Shown here in pieces: positions 44,267-53,710 of a DNA stretch of 64,000 nucleotides (positions are counted from its first letter, which is position 1; the number at the start of each line of letters is the position of its first letter). Source of the stretch: [Clostridium] scindens ATCC 35704 (GTDB taxonomy: Bacteria; Bacillota; Clostridia; Lachnospirales; Lachnospiraceae); NCBI RefSeq assembly GCF_004295125.1, contig NZ_CP036170.1, positions 499,501-563,500 on the forward strand, read 5' to 3'. The position numbers were made by a program, and so were the translations under genes. The notes under the pieces were generated by a model. The model had not been told where the DNA came from, made no database searches, and worked only from the letters and a program-made list of their open reading frames with translations.

Positions 44267-44301
44267 AGAAGGATATGCAATCCCAGATTGCATATCCTTC
44301 T
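44267..44301 (-). terminator. perfect 16-bp hairpin between the TPR gene and spoIIAA
   Basis: AGAAGGATATGCAATC and its exact complement are separated by only a few bases. No good T tract follows on either strand, so it may end the TPR transcript inefficiently or protect an RNA end. Confidence 0.5.
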
Positions 44302-44318
44302 CTTTCGTATCGTAGTTA

Positions 44319-45695
44319 TTATTCTCCTGTATCGCTTTGTCCATCGTCCTGCCCGCCATCCTGCGCTTTGCCGGAATTCTGGGCATCCAGCGCCTGCTGG
44401 GCGGCCTCGGCCGCATTCGTTGACGGATAAGACTCTATAATCTTCTGGTATTTGACGTTTGCCTGGTCCTGGTCTCCTTTTTTCTCATAAGACTGTGCCA
44501 GAAGCAGCATGGCCGCCCCGTCATTATATCCCTCGTCCATCTTCATAACCTGCTCCAGGTTCGTTATGGCTGAATCATAGTTAGCTACTTCAAAGTTCTG
44601 CTGCGCCGTTGCAAACAGGTTCGTGCACATCCGCGGGTATAAGTCTCCGGTAATCTCCTCGAATTGCTCTCTCCCCACGGTTCCCAGGGAATCCGGATTC
44701 ACTTTCAGAAGTTCCTCCAGCATGGCTGCATCGCTCATATCGTTCTTGTTGACATGGGCGCTGATGTTCATGACGATCTCGTAACTCTCCTGCGTGGAGG
44801 CTGCAGTGGCCTGGGCGCTCTGCGTCTCCTCGCTGGTGGAGCGATAGTCTTCCAGTTCCTTCTTAAGGGCACTGATCTGTGCCTTCTGCGTGGCGATCTG
44901 ATCGCTGAATTCCACGGTCTGGCGGTTAATCTTATCCTGCCTGGAAGCCGTGATCGCCGGCATGATCAGAAACCACATGACTGCCACGCCTACCACCAGC
45001 CCGATCGCTATATTGACGATCGTATGAAGCCCTGCGTTATCCTTGTAACTGGAGGATACCGGCTGGATGATCGTCTCATTTCCTATATTATAGGTAACCG
45101 TCTGCTGCTCTTTTCCTTCTTTTTCTTTGATCTTGGCTGTCCTTGACTTGCGTACCTGATTCAGTTCGTGCATATAGCGCAGCGTAATCTCGTCCGTCTT
45201 ATCCAGTTTATGGGCGATCCTAATGGATTGGCGGGCCTTGGAATACTGTTCCGTATCCAGATAGATCAGGGTCAGAAGCTGATAGGCCTTCACAAAGTTG
45301 GGGTGGATCGCCACCGCCTTCTTCAGCTGGATCACAGCCAGATCCTCGCCGCCCTGCTGGCAGTAGCCGAGAGCCTGGTTAAACCGTTTGACTGCCTGGT
45401 TGATCGCCTCCAATTCACCCTGGGTCTCCTTAACCTTCTGAATATAGTAATTCGCTATATTTTCATGGGACTGGAAATTCTTGCTCAGAATCCATTCCAC
45501 CAGCGCCTCTATCACATCGCCTCTGCCGTAATAGACGAGTCCAAGCAGATTCCTGGCAGCTATATTAGCCCTATTATATTGTAAGCTGCGCTTAAGCGAT
45601 GCGATCGCTCCCGACAGATCCCGGATATTGGCCTTCTTCAATCCATCGTTATACCAGTAGTTCGACTGGTACGCCAGTTTTGTTGTATAATCCAT
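44319..45695 (-). CDS. TPR-repeat membrane protein
   Basis: The 458-residue protein has TPR repeats at residues about 5-180 (LSGAIASLKRSLQYNRANIAARNLLGLVYY), a membrane helix near 230-250 (IAIGLVVGVAVMWFLIMP), a coiled coil (SDQIATQKAQISALKKELEDY) and further TPRs at the C-terminus with an acidic, low-complexity tail. It probably scaffolds a cell-envelope complex; the function is unknown. Confidence 0.85.
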   Translation of the reverse strand: MDYTTKLAYQSNYWYNDGLKKANIRDLSGAIASLKRSLQYNRANIAARNLLGLVYYGRGDVIEALVEWILSKNFQSHENIANYYIQKVKETQGELEAINQAVKRFNQALGYCQQGGEDLAVIQLKKAVAIHPNFVKAYQLLTLIYLDTEQYSKARQSIRIAHKLDKTDEITLRYMHELNQVRKSRTAKIKEKEGKEQQTVTYNIGNETIIQPVSSSYKDNAGLHTIVNIAIGLVVGVAVMWFLIMPAITASRQDKINRQTVEFSDQIATQKAQISALKKELEDYRSTSEETQSAQATAASTQESYEIVMNISAHVNKNDMSDAAMLEELLKVNPDSLGTVGREQFEEITGDLYPRMCTNLFATAQQNFEVANYDSAITNLEQVMKMDEGYNDGAAMLLLAQSYEKKGDQDQANVKYQKIIESYPSTNAAEAAQQALDAQNSGKAQDGGQDDGQSDTGE

Positions 45696-45715
45696 ATACT
45701 TCCCTCTGTACTCTT

Positions 45716-45850
45716 CTACTTGGTTTGTTCAATCATCTCTCGTAAAATGTCCGTCATATCCGTCAAGTCTTCCTGATAGACAGCATCCTCTATATCTTCC
45801 ACTTCCAGGCTCGGCTGGAATTTCTTCAATTCTTCTTCAAAATTAAGCAT
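45716..45850 (-). CDS. 44-residue acidic protein overlapping folC
   Basis: ATG at 45848-45850 starts a 44-codon frame, MLNFEEELKKFQPSLEVEDI and so on, ending EMIEQTK with TAG at 45716. It overlaps the folC stop by eight bases, suggesting translational coupling. Composition (many Glu/Asp, amphipathic) is protein-like. It fills the gap between folC and the TPR gene. No known family. Confidence 0.7.
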   Translation of the reverse strand: MLNFEEELKKFQPSLEVEDIEDAVYQEDLTDMTDILREMIEQTK

Positions 45851-47168
45851 GGTAACCGCCTCCTGCCAGTAACTTCTTTACCATTCCTGCAAGGTACAAC
45901 GAGCCAAGACAAAAGATGTCGCCATCATCCACCCGCTCATTTTCCGCTTTTTGTAAGGCTTCTTTCAGGCTTCCGGCTCTATACACCTTCTTCCTGGTAT
46001 ATTTCTTAAATACTCGCTCCAGTTCTTCTGCCGGAACCCTTCTCTTATCTTCGATCTCCGTGACGATATAAGCCTTGGCATTCATATTCCTGCACAGGTA
46101 TTCTATCATCTGCTCATATTTCTTATCCGACACGGCCGAAAAGATGATGACCGGGCCTTCTCCCTCATCCGCGCCAAGCGCCTTTACGCTTTCTGCGAAT
46201 GCCTCCACGGCTCCCGGATTATGCGCGCCATCGATGACAAGATGCGGGGCTACCCGCTCCATCCTGCCTTCCCAGTGCATAGATCCGATCGCGTCTACCC
46301 AGCGACTCTTATGGATCGTCTCATCCCTAAGGAGATACTCGGCGGCCTCCAATGCGATCTGGGCATTCATGACCTGATAACATCCACAGATCGGCACTTG
46401 GTAGATAACACCTTTATCATACGCATTTGCCCGGGAAAATGCAATATATTTCCAGTTAACTTCTCGGATTTCGTACGCATTTTTCGAGATTTCTCTACAG
46501 GGCGCAAGCATCTTTTCCGCTGTTTTCCGGATGACCGCGCAGGCTTTCTGATTGCTCGCATCGAAAAAAACCGGGACGCCCGGCTTAATGATCCCGGCCT
46601 TTTCCGCCGCGATCTCTTCGATCGAATCTCCCAGGATATCGGTGTGATCCAGGCTTATGGACGTAATCACCGCAAGCGCGGGATGCTCGATATAATTGGT
46701 GGCATCCAGCCTTCCGCCGATGCCAGTCTCCAGGATGATATATTCCACATCCGACCCCGCAAATGCCGTCATCCCCATGCCAAGGAGGAATTCGAAATAA
46801 GAGGGATGCCCCAATTCCTCTTCTTCCATCTTCCTTGCCGTTTCCTGCACCTGGTTAAATGCTTCAAGAAACGCCTCATTGTCTATCTGTATATTGTCCA
46901 TGCGAATCCGCTCATTGATGGATACCAGATGAGGAGAGGTAAAGAATCCGGTGTGCTTTCCTTCCGCCATCAGGATGGCCTGAAGATATGCGCACACCGA
47001 TCCTTTTCCATTAGTCCCTGCCACATGGACGATCTTGCGGTCAGAAGAAGGATTTCCAAGCCTTCTTAAGAACTCCCTGACATGATCCAGGGTATGCTTC
47101 TTCGTAAACTTGGGAAGTTCCTCTATATATGCCACTGCCTCATCATATGTGAATCCTACTGCCGTCAT
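45843..47168 (-). CDS. folC: bifunctional folylpolyglutamate / dihydrofolate synthase
   Basis: The 441-residue Mur-ligase-family enzyme has the P-loop HVAGTNGKGSVCAYLQAI, the ILETGIGGRLDATN motif and VIDGAHNPGAVEAF. It adds glutamate to folates. Start ATG 47168 (MTAVGFTYDEA) follows GGAG by nine bases and overlaps nothing; the upstream LTA-synthase gene ends 1 bp before. Confidence 0.94.
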   Translation of the reverse strand: MTAVGFTYDEAVAYIEELPKFTKKHTLDHVREFLRRLGNPSSDRKIVHVAGTNGKGSVCAYLQAILMAEGKHTGFFTSPHLVSINERIRMDNIQIDNEAFLEAFNQVQETARKMEEEELGHPSYFEFLLGMGMTAFAGSDVEYIILETGIGGRLDATNYIEHPALAVITSISLDHTDILGDSIEEIAAEKAGIIKPGVPVFFDASNQKACAVIRKTAEKMLAPCREISKNAYEIREVNWKYIAFSRANAYDKGVIYQVPICGCYQVMNAQIALEAAEYLLRDETIHKSRWVDAIGSMHWEGRMERVAPHLVIDGAHNPGAVEAFAESVKALGADEGEGPVIIFSAVSDKKYEQMIEYLCRNMNAKAYIVTEIEDKRRVPAEELERVFKKYTRKKVYRAGSLKEALQKAENERVDDGDIFCLGSLYLAGMVKKLLAGGGYHA

Positions 47169-47169
47169 C

Positions 47170-49374
47170 TTACTCGTCTCCATCCGTCTGCTCTACCCAG
47201 GACTTAGTCTTATCGGTTGCAGTTCCTTCCTGGCAGATCAACTGGCCATCCTGGTAAATATATTCGTCGGATGACCGGAAGATGGTATTGCTTGAGCCTA
47301 CCTGACTGACCACGATTACATCTCCGTTGATCAGTTCTGTCTCCGAAAGGTCAATTCTTGTATTATTCAAGAAACTGCTCTTTTGCTTTTCTCCGTTTAC
47401 ATAGACTTTGCTGGACTTTGTAAAGTTCTCTCCATACAGGCTATAGCCGCCATCCAGATGTGGCACCACGTTCTTCAGCGATACATCCTTGATGCCCATC
47501 ACCATATGGCCTTCCGTTATTGGCAGCTTGCCGTCGTATACATACTGCTTTCCATACAGGATGTCATACTGCAGAAGTTCCAGGTCTGCCAGATAATTCT
47601 TGGTCTTTCTTCTCTCCTGGTGATAATTGAATACCGTTCCGGAATGAATATCCAGGCGATCAAATACATCCGCCATAATCTGGTAGGATGGAACATTGCG
47701 GTCTTCTTTCGGAAGCCCGATGTTATCCCAGATTACATAATTTGTGTTGTAAAGATAACGCCCCTTCAGGTCTTCTGCCTTCAGTCCCATGGTAGGAAGA
47801 TGGTCTCCGTAGAATACGATGACGGAGGGCTCTCCCCTGTCTTCTACGGCTTTCACAAGATTCCCCGCGAACTGGTCCATCTCATAGACTTGGTTCACAT
47901 AGTACTCCCACTTGTTCTTCGTCGCTTCGTCCTGGATTCCTTCCACCTGGATGGCCGGATTTTCAAGCACCTTTTCTTCCGGATAGTCGCCATGACCCTG
48001 CACGCTGACGGCGAAGACAAAGTCTTTTCCATCCGTGGTATTCATAGAATCCATCACGTGCTGCACCAGAATATCATCCTTGGCCCATCCATTCTCGGTG
48101 GTCTGCAGGATATTCATAAACTCCTTGCTGGTAAAACTGTCGAAGCCAATATTATTAAATACTCTTGCCCTGCTGTAGAAGTTTCCTCCGTTATTATGGA
48201 GCGCGTGTGTTCCATACCCAAGCGCCGCCAGAGCAGTCGCCGCGCTCTCACTAGTCTGATCCTTAAGGACCGTCTTGTAGGGATATTCTCCAGGCCCGAA
48301 ATACCTCAGATTCATGCCTGTCAGCACTTCAAATTCTGTGTTTGCCGTGCCAGCTCCTACGGATGGCACTTTAAAGTAACCGGACGAATAATTCTTGTAC
48401 ATCTCATGCAGGTTTGGACATGCATCCTGGGAAGTAGTGAAGAATTCAGCTTCATCCACGTCAAAGTAGGACTCCAGCTGTACGAAGATGATGTTCGGAA
48501 GTTCTTCTTCCGTCCGCCCCGTCTCATTCTTGGTGATCTCTCCGTTATTGCTGATCTTGGCGATCGTCTCCTTGCTGTAGTCGTTCGGTTCCGTAATACC
48601 TGTATTAAAAAGGCTTGCCATAAAGCAGTACGGAAGTCCATAGTCTTCATAGGCGAATGCAATATTGCCAAAATAGGTGGATACTACCCGCTTCTCCACT
48701 GCCAGGTCGGATGCAAAGCCATATGCCACGAAGCACACGACGATGCCCACCAGGGCCCATACGCGGCGTATCTTTCCCTCATACTGGCCTCCCCGCTTCC
48801 ACATGGAGATCACCCATATGATGACGGAGACGATACCGATAATCAGGACGGTCAGTTCAAATCCATTAAAGTAGTTATTGATCAGGGTAAGCCCGTCTTT
48901 CGCTACCTTAAGATCCTGCGCGTTAAAAGGCGTAACCCGCTTCATAAGCATATATCCGTTTGCCACGCCCAGAACCATCCACAGCACGCTGATAATGATG
49001 CGGACGAATACCCTTCGCTTGAACAGATAGACGATGGAAAATGTGATGAATATCATAAAAGCATTGTACAAAAACACCATTGGCGTCCCTGTCATATAAT
49101 CCCAGGCTTCGAATACCGAATGTCTGGATATGGCTTCTATGGCAAAATTAATGATACATGCCAGCAGCGCATGGAACACCAGGGAAAACCGGTTCATGAA
49201 TGCATAGACCGGCTTCATCTTCCTGGCAAAGGCGCTGTTGCGGCGTTCCTCTATAATCCGGGCCCGCCGCTCTCTACCTGCCTTCCATGCTGCCTTCACA
49301 TCTTCTGTCTTCAGATTTTTCAGTTTATGAAACGCCCCTTTTATATCAGGCTTCTTAATATGGATTTTCTTCAT
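47170..49374 (-). CDS. LtaS-type phosphoglycerol transferase (sulfatase-fold membrane protein)
   Basis: The 734-residue protein has five N-terminal membrane helices (about residues 60-240) and an extracellular sulfatase-like domain. NIIFVQLESYFD has the metal-binding Glu, GAGTANTEFEVLTG the catalytic Thr, and VIFYGDHLPTMG the Asp/His ligands. It would polymerise glycerol phosphate for lipoteichoic or related polymers. A C-terminal extension after residue about 620 looks like an extra beta domain (GEKQKSSFLNNTRIDLSETE). Confidence 0.88.
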   Translation of the reverse strand: MKKIHIKKPDIKGAFHKLKNLKTEDVKAAWKAGRERRARIIEERRNSAFARKMKPVYAFMNRFSLVFHALLACIINFAIEAISRHSVFEAWDYMTGTPMVFLYNAFMIFITFSIVYLFKRRVFVRIIISVLWMVLGVANGYMLMKRVTPFNAQDLKVAKDGLTLINNYFNGFELTVLIIGIVSVIIWVISMWKRGGQYEGKIRRVWALVGIVVCFVAYGFASDLAVEKRVVSTYFGNIAFAYEDYGLPYCFMASLFNTGITEPNDYSKETIAKISNNGEITKNETGRTEEELPNIIFVQLESYFDVDEAEFFTTSQDACPNLHEMYKNYSSGYFKVPSVGAGTANTEFEVLTGMNLRYFGPGEYPYKTVLKDQTSESAATALAALGYGTHALHNNGGNFYSRARVFNNIGFDSFTSKEFMNILQTTENGWAKDDILVQHVMDSMNTTDGKDFVFAVSVQGHGDYPEEKVLENPAIQVEGIQDEATKNKWEYYVNQVYEMDQFAGNLVKAVEDRGEPSVIVFYGDHLPTMGLKAEDLKGRYLYNTNYVIWDNIGLPKEDRNVPSYQIMADVFDRLDIHSGTVFNYHQERRKTKNYLADLELLQYDILYGKQYVYDGKLPITEGHMVMGIKDVSLKNVVPHLDGGYSLYGENFTKSSKVYVNGEKQKSSFLNNTRIDLSETELINGDVIVVSQVGSSNTIFRSSDEYIYQDGQLICQEGTATDKTKSWVEQTDGDE

Positions 49375-49389
49375 AATATCCCCTTATGA

Positions 49390-52041
49390 CTATTTTGCTT
49401 TTAGCCCTGCAAGCCTTTCTTTGACTTGCTCCATCATCTGTTTATATGTCTCGAGCTTGTCACGTTCCTCCTGAACTTTTGCCTCCGGCGCCTTGCTTAC
49501 GAATCGTTCATTGTTCAGCATTCCGGATGCACGGGCAATCTCTTTTTCAAGCCTTGCCTCTTCCTTGCTCAGCCGCTCGATCTCCTGCTCTAAATCAATC
49601 AATTCTTCCAATGGCAGATAAACGGTTGCGTCCGGTACTACGATAGATACGGCATCTTCCGCGATGCCGGCCTTATCATGCTGGATGATCAGATCGTTGA
49701 CGAATGCCATGGACTGGGCAGAATTTCTTAAATATTCCAGTCCCGTGCAGAGTTTTTGATCCTCGCATACCAAATAGGCGGTAACCTTCCTGGAGTTTGG
49801 CACATTCATCTTAGCGCGCACGTTCCGGATTCCCCGGATTATCTCTTTGTAATGCTCTACAATATTTTCCGCGATCGGATAATTCCACTTCTCATCATAC
49901 TTCGGCCATTCGGACATCATAAGAGACTCTTCTTCCGGCACCAGCTTGCCATAGATCTCTTCTGATACGAACGGCATATATGGATGCAGAAGCTTTAAAG
50001 ACTTCTTCAGCACTTCCCGCAGCGTCCACATCGCGTCATTGGCTGACTTCTGGTCTTCCTCAACGTGATAAATGCGGTATTTGGCAATCTCGATATACCA
50101 GTCGCAGAATTCATCCCACATAAAATCATAGATCTTAGACAGCGCAATCCCCAGTTCGTACTTATCCATATTCTCGGTTACGTCTTTTACCAGGTTATTG
50201 CACTTGGACATGATCCAGCGGTCTGCCGGGCGTAATTTAAAATCTGCCGGCTCCGTGATCTCCTTATCTTCTATATTCATCATAATGAAACGGGACGCAT
50301 TCCATACCTTGTTGGCAAAGTTCCGGCTCGCCTCCACCCTTTCATTGTAAAAACGCATGTCATTGCCCGGCGCGTTTCCGGTGATCAAAGTCATACGCAG
50401 GGCATCCGCGCCGTACTGCTCGATTATCTCCAGCGGATCGATGCCGTTGCCCAATGACTTGCTCATCTTGCGGCCCTGAGAGTCTCTTACCAGGCCGTGG
50501 ATGAACACGGTATGGAACGGAGTTTTCCCGGTATGGGCATATCCAGAGAATACCATACGGATTACCCAGAAGAAGATGATATCGTATCCGGTTACCAGAA
50601 CATCCGTAGGATAGAAGTAATCCAAATCCTCGGTCTTCTCTGGCCATCCCAATGTTGAGAACGGCCACAGCGCAGAACTGAACCAGGTATCCAGGGTATC
50701 CTCGTCCTGGGTGAAATGCGTGCATCCGCACTTCGGGCATTTCTCCGGCACGTCGCAGGATACGACAATATCGCCGCACTCATCGCAGTAGTAGGCCGGA
50801 ATCCTGTGCCCCCACCAGATCTGCCTGGAGATGCACCAGTCACGGATATTCTCAAGCCAATGCAGATAGATCTTGTCAAAACGCTCCGGCACAAACTTAA
50901 GGTCGCCATTCTTGACCGCCTCGATGGCCGGCTTCGCAAGTTCTTCCATCCTTACGAACCACTGCTGCTTAACCATAGGCTCCACCGTCGTATGGCAGCG
51001 GTCATGGGTACCTACATTATGAGAATGCGGAACTACCTTTACCAGGTATCCCTGCTCCTCCAGATCCTTAACCATTACCTTTCTTGCTTCATAACGTTCC
51101 ATTCCTGCGTACTTGCCGCCATTTTCATTGATGGTGGCATCGTCATTCATCACATTGATCTCCGGAAGGTTATGGCGCTTGCCCACCTCGAAGTCGTTAG
51201 GGTCATGAGCCGGCGTAATCTTAACCGCGCCTGTACCAAATTCCTTGTCTACATAATAATCCGCTACGATCGGAATCTCCCGGTTCACCAGCGGAAGGAT
51301 TGCCTTCTTGCCTACCAGGTCTTTGTAACGTTCATCATCCGGATGTACCGCGATCGCGGTATCGCCCAGCATCGTCTCGGGACGGGTGGTGGCTATTTCC
51401 AGACAGGCATCGCTGCCTACGATAGGATACTTAATGTGCCAGAAGTCTCCGTCCTGCTCTTCATGCTCTACCTCCGCATCCGAGAGAGAAGTCTTGCACA
51501 CCGGACACCAGTTGATGATTCTGGATCCTCTGTAAATATATCCTTCTTCGTAAAGTTTGATGAACACTTCCTCTACTGCCTTGGAGCATCCCTCATCCAT
51601 GGTAAAGCGCTCTCTGTCCCAGTCGCAGGATACGCCTAATTTCTTAAGCTGATCCTCGATCGTTCCTGCATATTCCTCTTTCCACTGCCAGGTCCGCTCC
51701 AGAAACTTCTCGCGTCCCAGTTCCTTCTTATCGATACCTTCTTCTTTCAACTGGTTGGTAACCTTTACTTCTGTAGAGATCGCCGCATGGTCTGTTCCAG
51801 GAACCCACAGCGCGTTGTATCCCTGCATCCTCTTATAACGGATCAGGATATCCTGCAGCGTATTGTCAAGCGCGTGGCCCATATGCAGCTTGCCGGTAAT
51901 ATTCGGCGGCGGCATCACCGTAGTAAACGGCTTCCTGCTCCTGTCCACCTCGGCATGGAAATACTTGTTCTCACACCATTTCTCATATAACTTAGATTCA
52001 ATCTCCTTTGGGTTGTAGGTTGTCTCTAACTTCTGACTCAT
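49390..52041 (-). CDS. valS: valyl-tRNA synthetase
   Basis: The 883-residue class I enzyme has the HIGH-type motif [15 protein letters not shown], the editing domain ([19 protein letters not shown]), [14 protein letters not shown], an anticodon-binding domain and a C-terminal coiled coil ([20 protein letters not shown]). A T-box leader upstream controls it in response to uncharged tRNA-Val. Confidence 0.97.
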   Translation of the reverse strand: MSQKLETTYNPKEIESKLYEKWCENKYFHAEVDRSRKPFTTVMPPPNITGKLHMGHALDNTLQDILIRYKRMQGYNALWVPGTDHAAISTEVKVTNQLKEEGIDKKELGREKFLERTWQWKEEYAGTIEDQLKKLGVSCDWDRERFTMDEGCSKAVEEVFIKLYEEGYIYRGSRIINWCPVCKTSLSDAEVEHEEQDGDFWHIKYPIVGSDACLEIATTRPETMLGDTAIAVHPDDERYKDLVGKKAILPLVNREIPIVADYYVDKEFGTGAVKITPAHDPNDFEVGKRHNLPEINVMNDDATINENGGKYAGMERYEARKVMVKDLEEQGYLVKVVPHSHNVGTHDRCHTTVEPMVKQQWFVRMEELAKPAIEAVKNGDLKFVPERFDKIYLHWLENIRDWCISRQIWWGHRIPAYYCDECGDIVVSCDVPEKCPKCGCTHFTQDEDTLDTWFSSALWPFSTLGWPEKTEDLDYFYPTDVLVTGYDIIFFWVIRMVFSGYAHTGKTPFHTVFIHGLVRDSQGRKMSKSLGNGIDPLEIIEQYGADALRMTLITGNAPGNDMRFYNERVEASRNFANKVWNASRFIMMNIEDKEITEPADFKLRPADRWIMSKCNNLVKDVTENMDKYELGIALSKIYDFMWDEFCDWYIEIAKYRIYHVEEDQKSANDAMWTLREVLKKSLKLLHPYMPFVSEEIYGKLVPEEESLMMSEWPKYDEKWNYPIAENIVEHYKEIIRGIRNVRAKMNVPNSRKVTAYLVCEDQKLCTGLEYLRNSAQSMAFVNDLIIQHDKAGIAEDAVSIVVPDATVYLPLEELIDLEQEIERLSKEEARLEKEIARASGMLNNERFVSKAPEAKVQEERDKLETYKQMMEQVKERLAGLKAK

Positions 52042-52104
52042 AGTTTCCTCCTCATAAATCGTGTCTTACACATCTCTTCACAGTTTTTTCACATTTTACT
52101 GTAA

Positions 52105-52384
52105 TGAAAACGCCCTTTACATTACGTAAAGGGCGATTGTAGTCGCGGTACCACCTTTATTATATAGAAAAAACTTCCTCTATACATCTCATCTTATTCT
52201 TTAACGGGAACGACTCCGGGACCATCTAGCACCATTCGGGCGCCCGTATGGATGTTCAACAGTCCGGCTCGAAAGCTACCTTCTGCATCTCTGTCATCAA
52301 GCGCCTTTCAGCCTCCGGGCCACTCTCTCTTTCGAAAACGAACTTATGCATACTCCTCTTCTTCAATGCCTTTACGTATAAACT
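52105..52384 (-). promoter_or_regulatory. valine T-box riboswitch of valS
   Basis: On the minus strand the T-box core AGGTGGTACCGCG is at 52144-52156. It is followed by the terminator CGCCCTTTAC/GTAAAGGGCG with TTTTC at 52107-52135; the T-box can form the competing antiterminator. The 5' part holds stem I with an AGTA-like turn. A GTA triplet in GAAGGTAGC is a possible specifier; I could not fix it with certainty. Confidence 0.9.
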
Positions 52385-52391
52385 ATTGAAT

Positions 52392-52420
52392 ATCATAGCC
52401 ATCGAAAAGTATTTTGTCAA
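52392..52420 (-). promoter_or_regulatory. promoter of valS
   Basis: On the minus strand TTGACA (52415-52420) and TATGAT (52392-52397) have a 17-base spacer; transcription would start near 52384, at the beginning of the T-box. Confidence 0.75.
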
Positions 52421-52539
52421 GGAGTTTAAAGAATTTTCAGAAAGTCTTAAGGGTTTGCCGCTACCTTGCGCGCCTTCTTGAAACTGCCATGATTCCAGCC
52501 CTCTTGTTCCGTTGGCATTGTGCAAATTTTCCAAATGTT

Positions 52540-52583
52540 TGTCGAATAATATATAGACCTGTCGAATACACCCATGATACAAT
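52540..52583 (+). promoter_or_regulatory. direct repeat and -10 upstream of the zinc-ribbon gene
   Basis: TGTCGAATA occurs at 52540-52548 and again at 52560-52568, 20 bases apart (two helical turns), just ahead of a TACAAT -10 at 52578-52583 that lacks a good -35. This layout fits binding of a dimeric activator such as a response regulator; that is inference. Confidence 0.5.
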
Positions 52584-52648
52584 AGTATATAGGCAGCGAG
52601 CGTGCTGCCTGCTATATTAAGGAATGAATCATCAGGGAGGGATCAATT

Positions 52649-53632
52649 ATGAAATGTCCACATTGTGGCGCAGACTTGACAGGCGATACCTGTGAATTCT
52701 GTGGCCAGAAAGTAATCGAAAAAGACCAGGGCAGCACGGCAAATAATACCGCCGCCGGAGGATATGCCGGATATAACCCTAATAATCCAGGCGCCTGGAA
52801 GCCATCAGGCCCGCCGCCGGAGAAATGGTACGAGAAGACCTGGGTCATCATACTCTTCTTAATCTTCTTATGGCCGATAGGGCTGTTCCTGATGTGGCGT
52901 TATAAGAAGAACTGGGGAAAGGTTGCAAAGATCAGCATCACCATCGTGGTGGCGCTCTGCGTGCTGTACTCCTGTACGTCGCCGGATAAGCCGGATACGG
53001 ACAAGACAGCCGTTCCTAAGACCACTACAGTCAAGGATACGGCTAAGTCTGAGCCAAAGAAGGACGAACGAAAAGAAGAGATCGTAAAAGAACACTATGA
53101 GATCGACCTGTCCGCAGGCAATTATACTGCTGGTAAGGATATTCCGATCGGAACCTATAATATTACAGCAACTTCCGGAACCGGAAATGTATCTTCTTCC
53201 AACATGTTCTCCGGCGGACTCAATGAAGTCATGAGCCCGGACGACGACGGAATCTCCCAGCAGTCCTTTAACGGACTAAAAATGAAGAAGGACGTAGTCC
53301 TTACGGTCGGCGGGGATGTCGTCATACATCTGATCGCCGAGGATGCGCAGACAGGCACGGTCGCAGCAAGAGGCGAGGCTTCCGGAAGTCCGATAGACCT
53401 TCCGGCAGGGAACTACACGGCAGGCACGGAATTTCCTGCCGGCATCTACACCGTGATCGCCACAGGCGGCACCGGAAATGTATCTTCTTCCAATATGTTC
53501 GATGGCGGGCTCAACGAAGTCATGGGACAGGAAGGCTTTGGAGTTACACAGTTTAACAATGCCGTCTTCACCGAAGGCGTAACATTAACCGTATCAGGCA
53601 CTTCCATCCAACTGGTTCCTGTAGGAGAATAA
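52649..53632 (+). CDS. zinc-ribbon membrane protein with a duplicated C-terminal domain
   Basis: The 327-residue protein starts with a zinc ribbon (MKCPHCGADLTGDTCEFCGQ), then a proline-rich linker, one or two membrane helices (about residues 72-115) and two copies of a beta domain. Copy 1 has GNYTAGKDIPIGTYNITAT and copy 2 GNYTAGTEFPAGIYTVIAT, each followed by SGTGNVSSSNMF or GGTGNVSSSNMF. A sensor or envelope role is possible. GGGAGGG precedes the ATG. Confidence 0.85.
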   Translation: MKCPHCGADLTGDTCEFCGQKVIEKDQGSTANNTAAGGYAGYNPNNPGAWKPSGPPPEKWYEKTWVIILFLIFLWPIGLFLMWRYKKNWGKVAKISITIVVALCVLYSCTSPDKPDTDKTAVPKTTTVKDTAKSEPKKDERKEEIVKEHYEIDLSAGNYTAGKDIPIGTYNITATSGTGNVSSSNMFSGGLNEVMSPDDDGISQQSFNGLKMKKDVVLTVGGDVVIHLIAEDAQTGTVAARGEASGSPIDLPAGNYTAGTEFPAGIYTVIATGGTGNVSSSNMFDGGLNEVMGQEGFGVTQFNNAVFTEGVTLTVSGTSIQLVPVGE

Positions 53633-53643
53633 TAAGCATATGA

Positions 53644-53692
53644 AAATCAGCCCTCGCCTTTCACGTAATGTGAAAGGCGAGGGCTGTTGTCA
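53644..53692 (+). terminator. terminator after the zinc-ribbon gene
   Basis: CAGCCCTCGCCTTTCAC pairs perfectly with GTGAAAGGCGAGGGCTG (17 bp), followed by TTGTC. It lies between converging genes. Confidence 0.75.
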
Positions 53693-53710
53693 TGCTGCCT
53701 CTATCTACTA

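Noticed and set aside
46221-47069. A 282-codon plus-strand ORF antisense to folC
   Set aside because: folC motifs on the minus strand are unmistakable; the antisense frame is fortuitous.
47383-49389. A 668-codon plus-strand ORF antisense to the LtaS-type gene
   Set aside because: It is a shadow of a well-supported gene with clear sulfatase motifs; the antisense protein shows no domain and has unusual His/Cys content.
52256-52582. A 108-codon minus-strand ORF in the valS leader
   Set aside because: It overlaps the promoter and T-box stem I; the conserved signal there is RNA structure.
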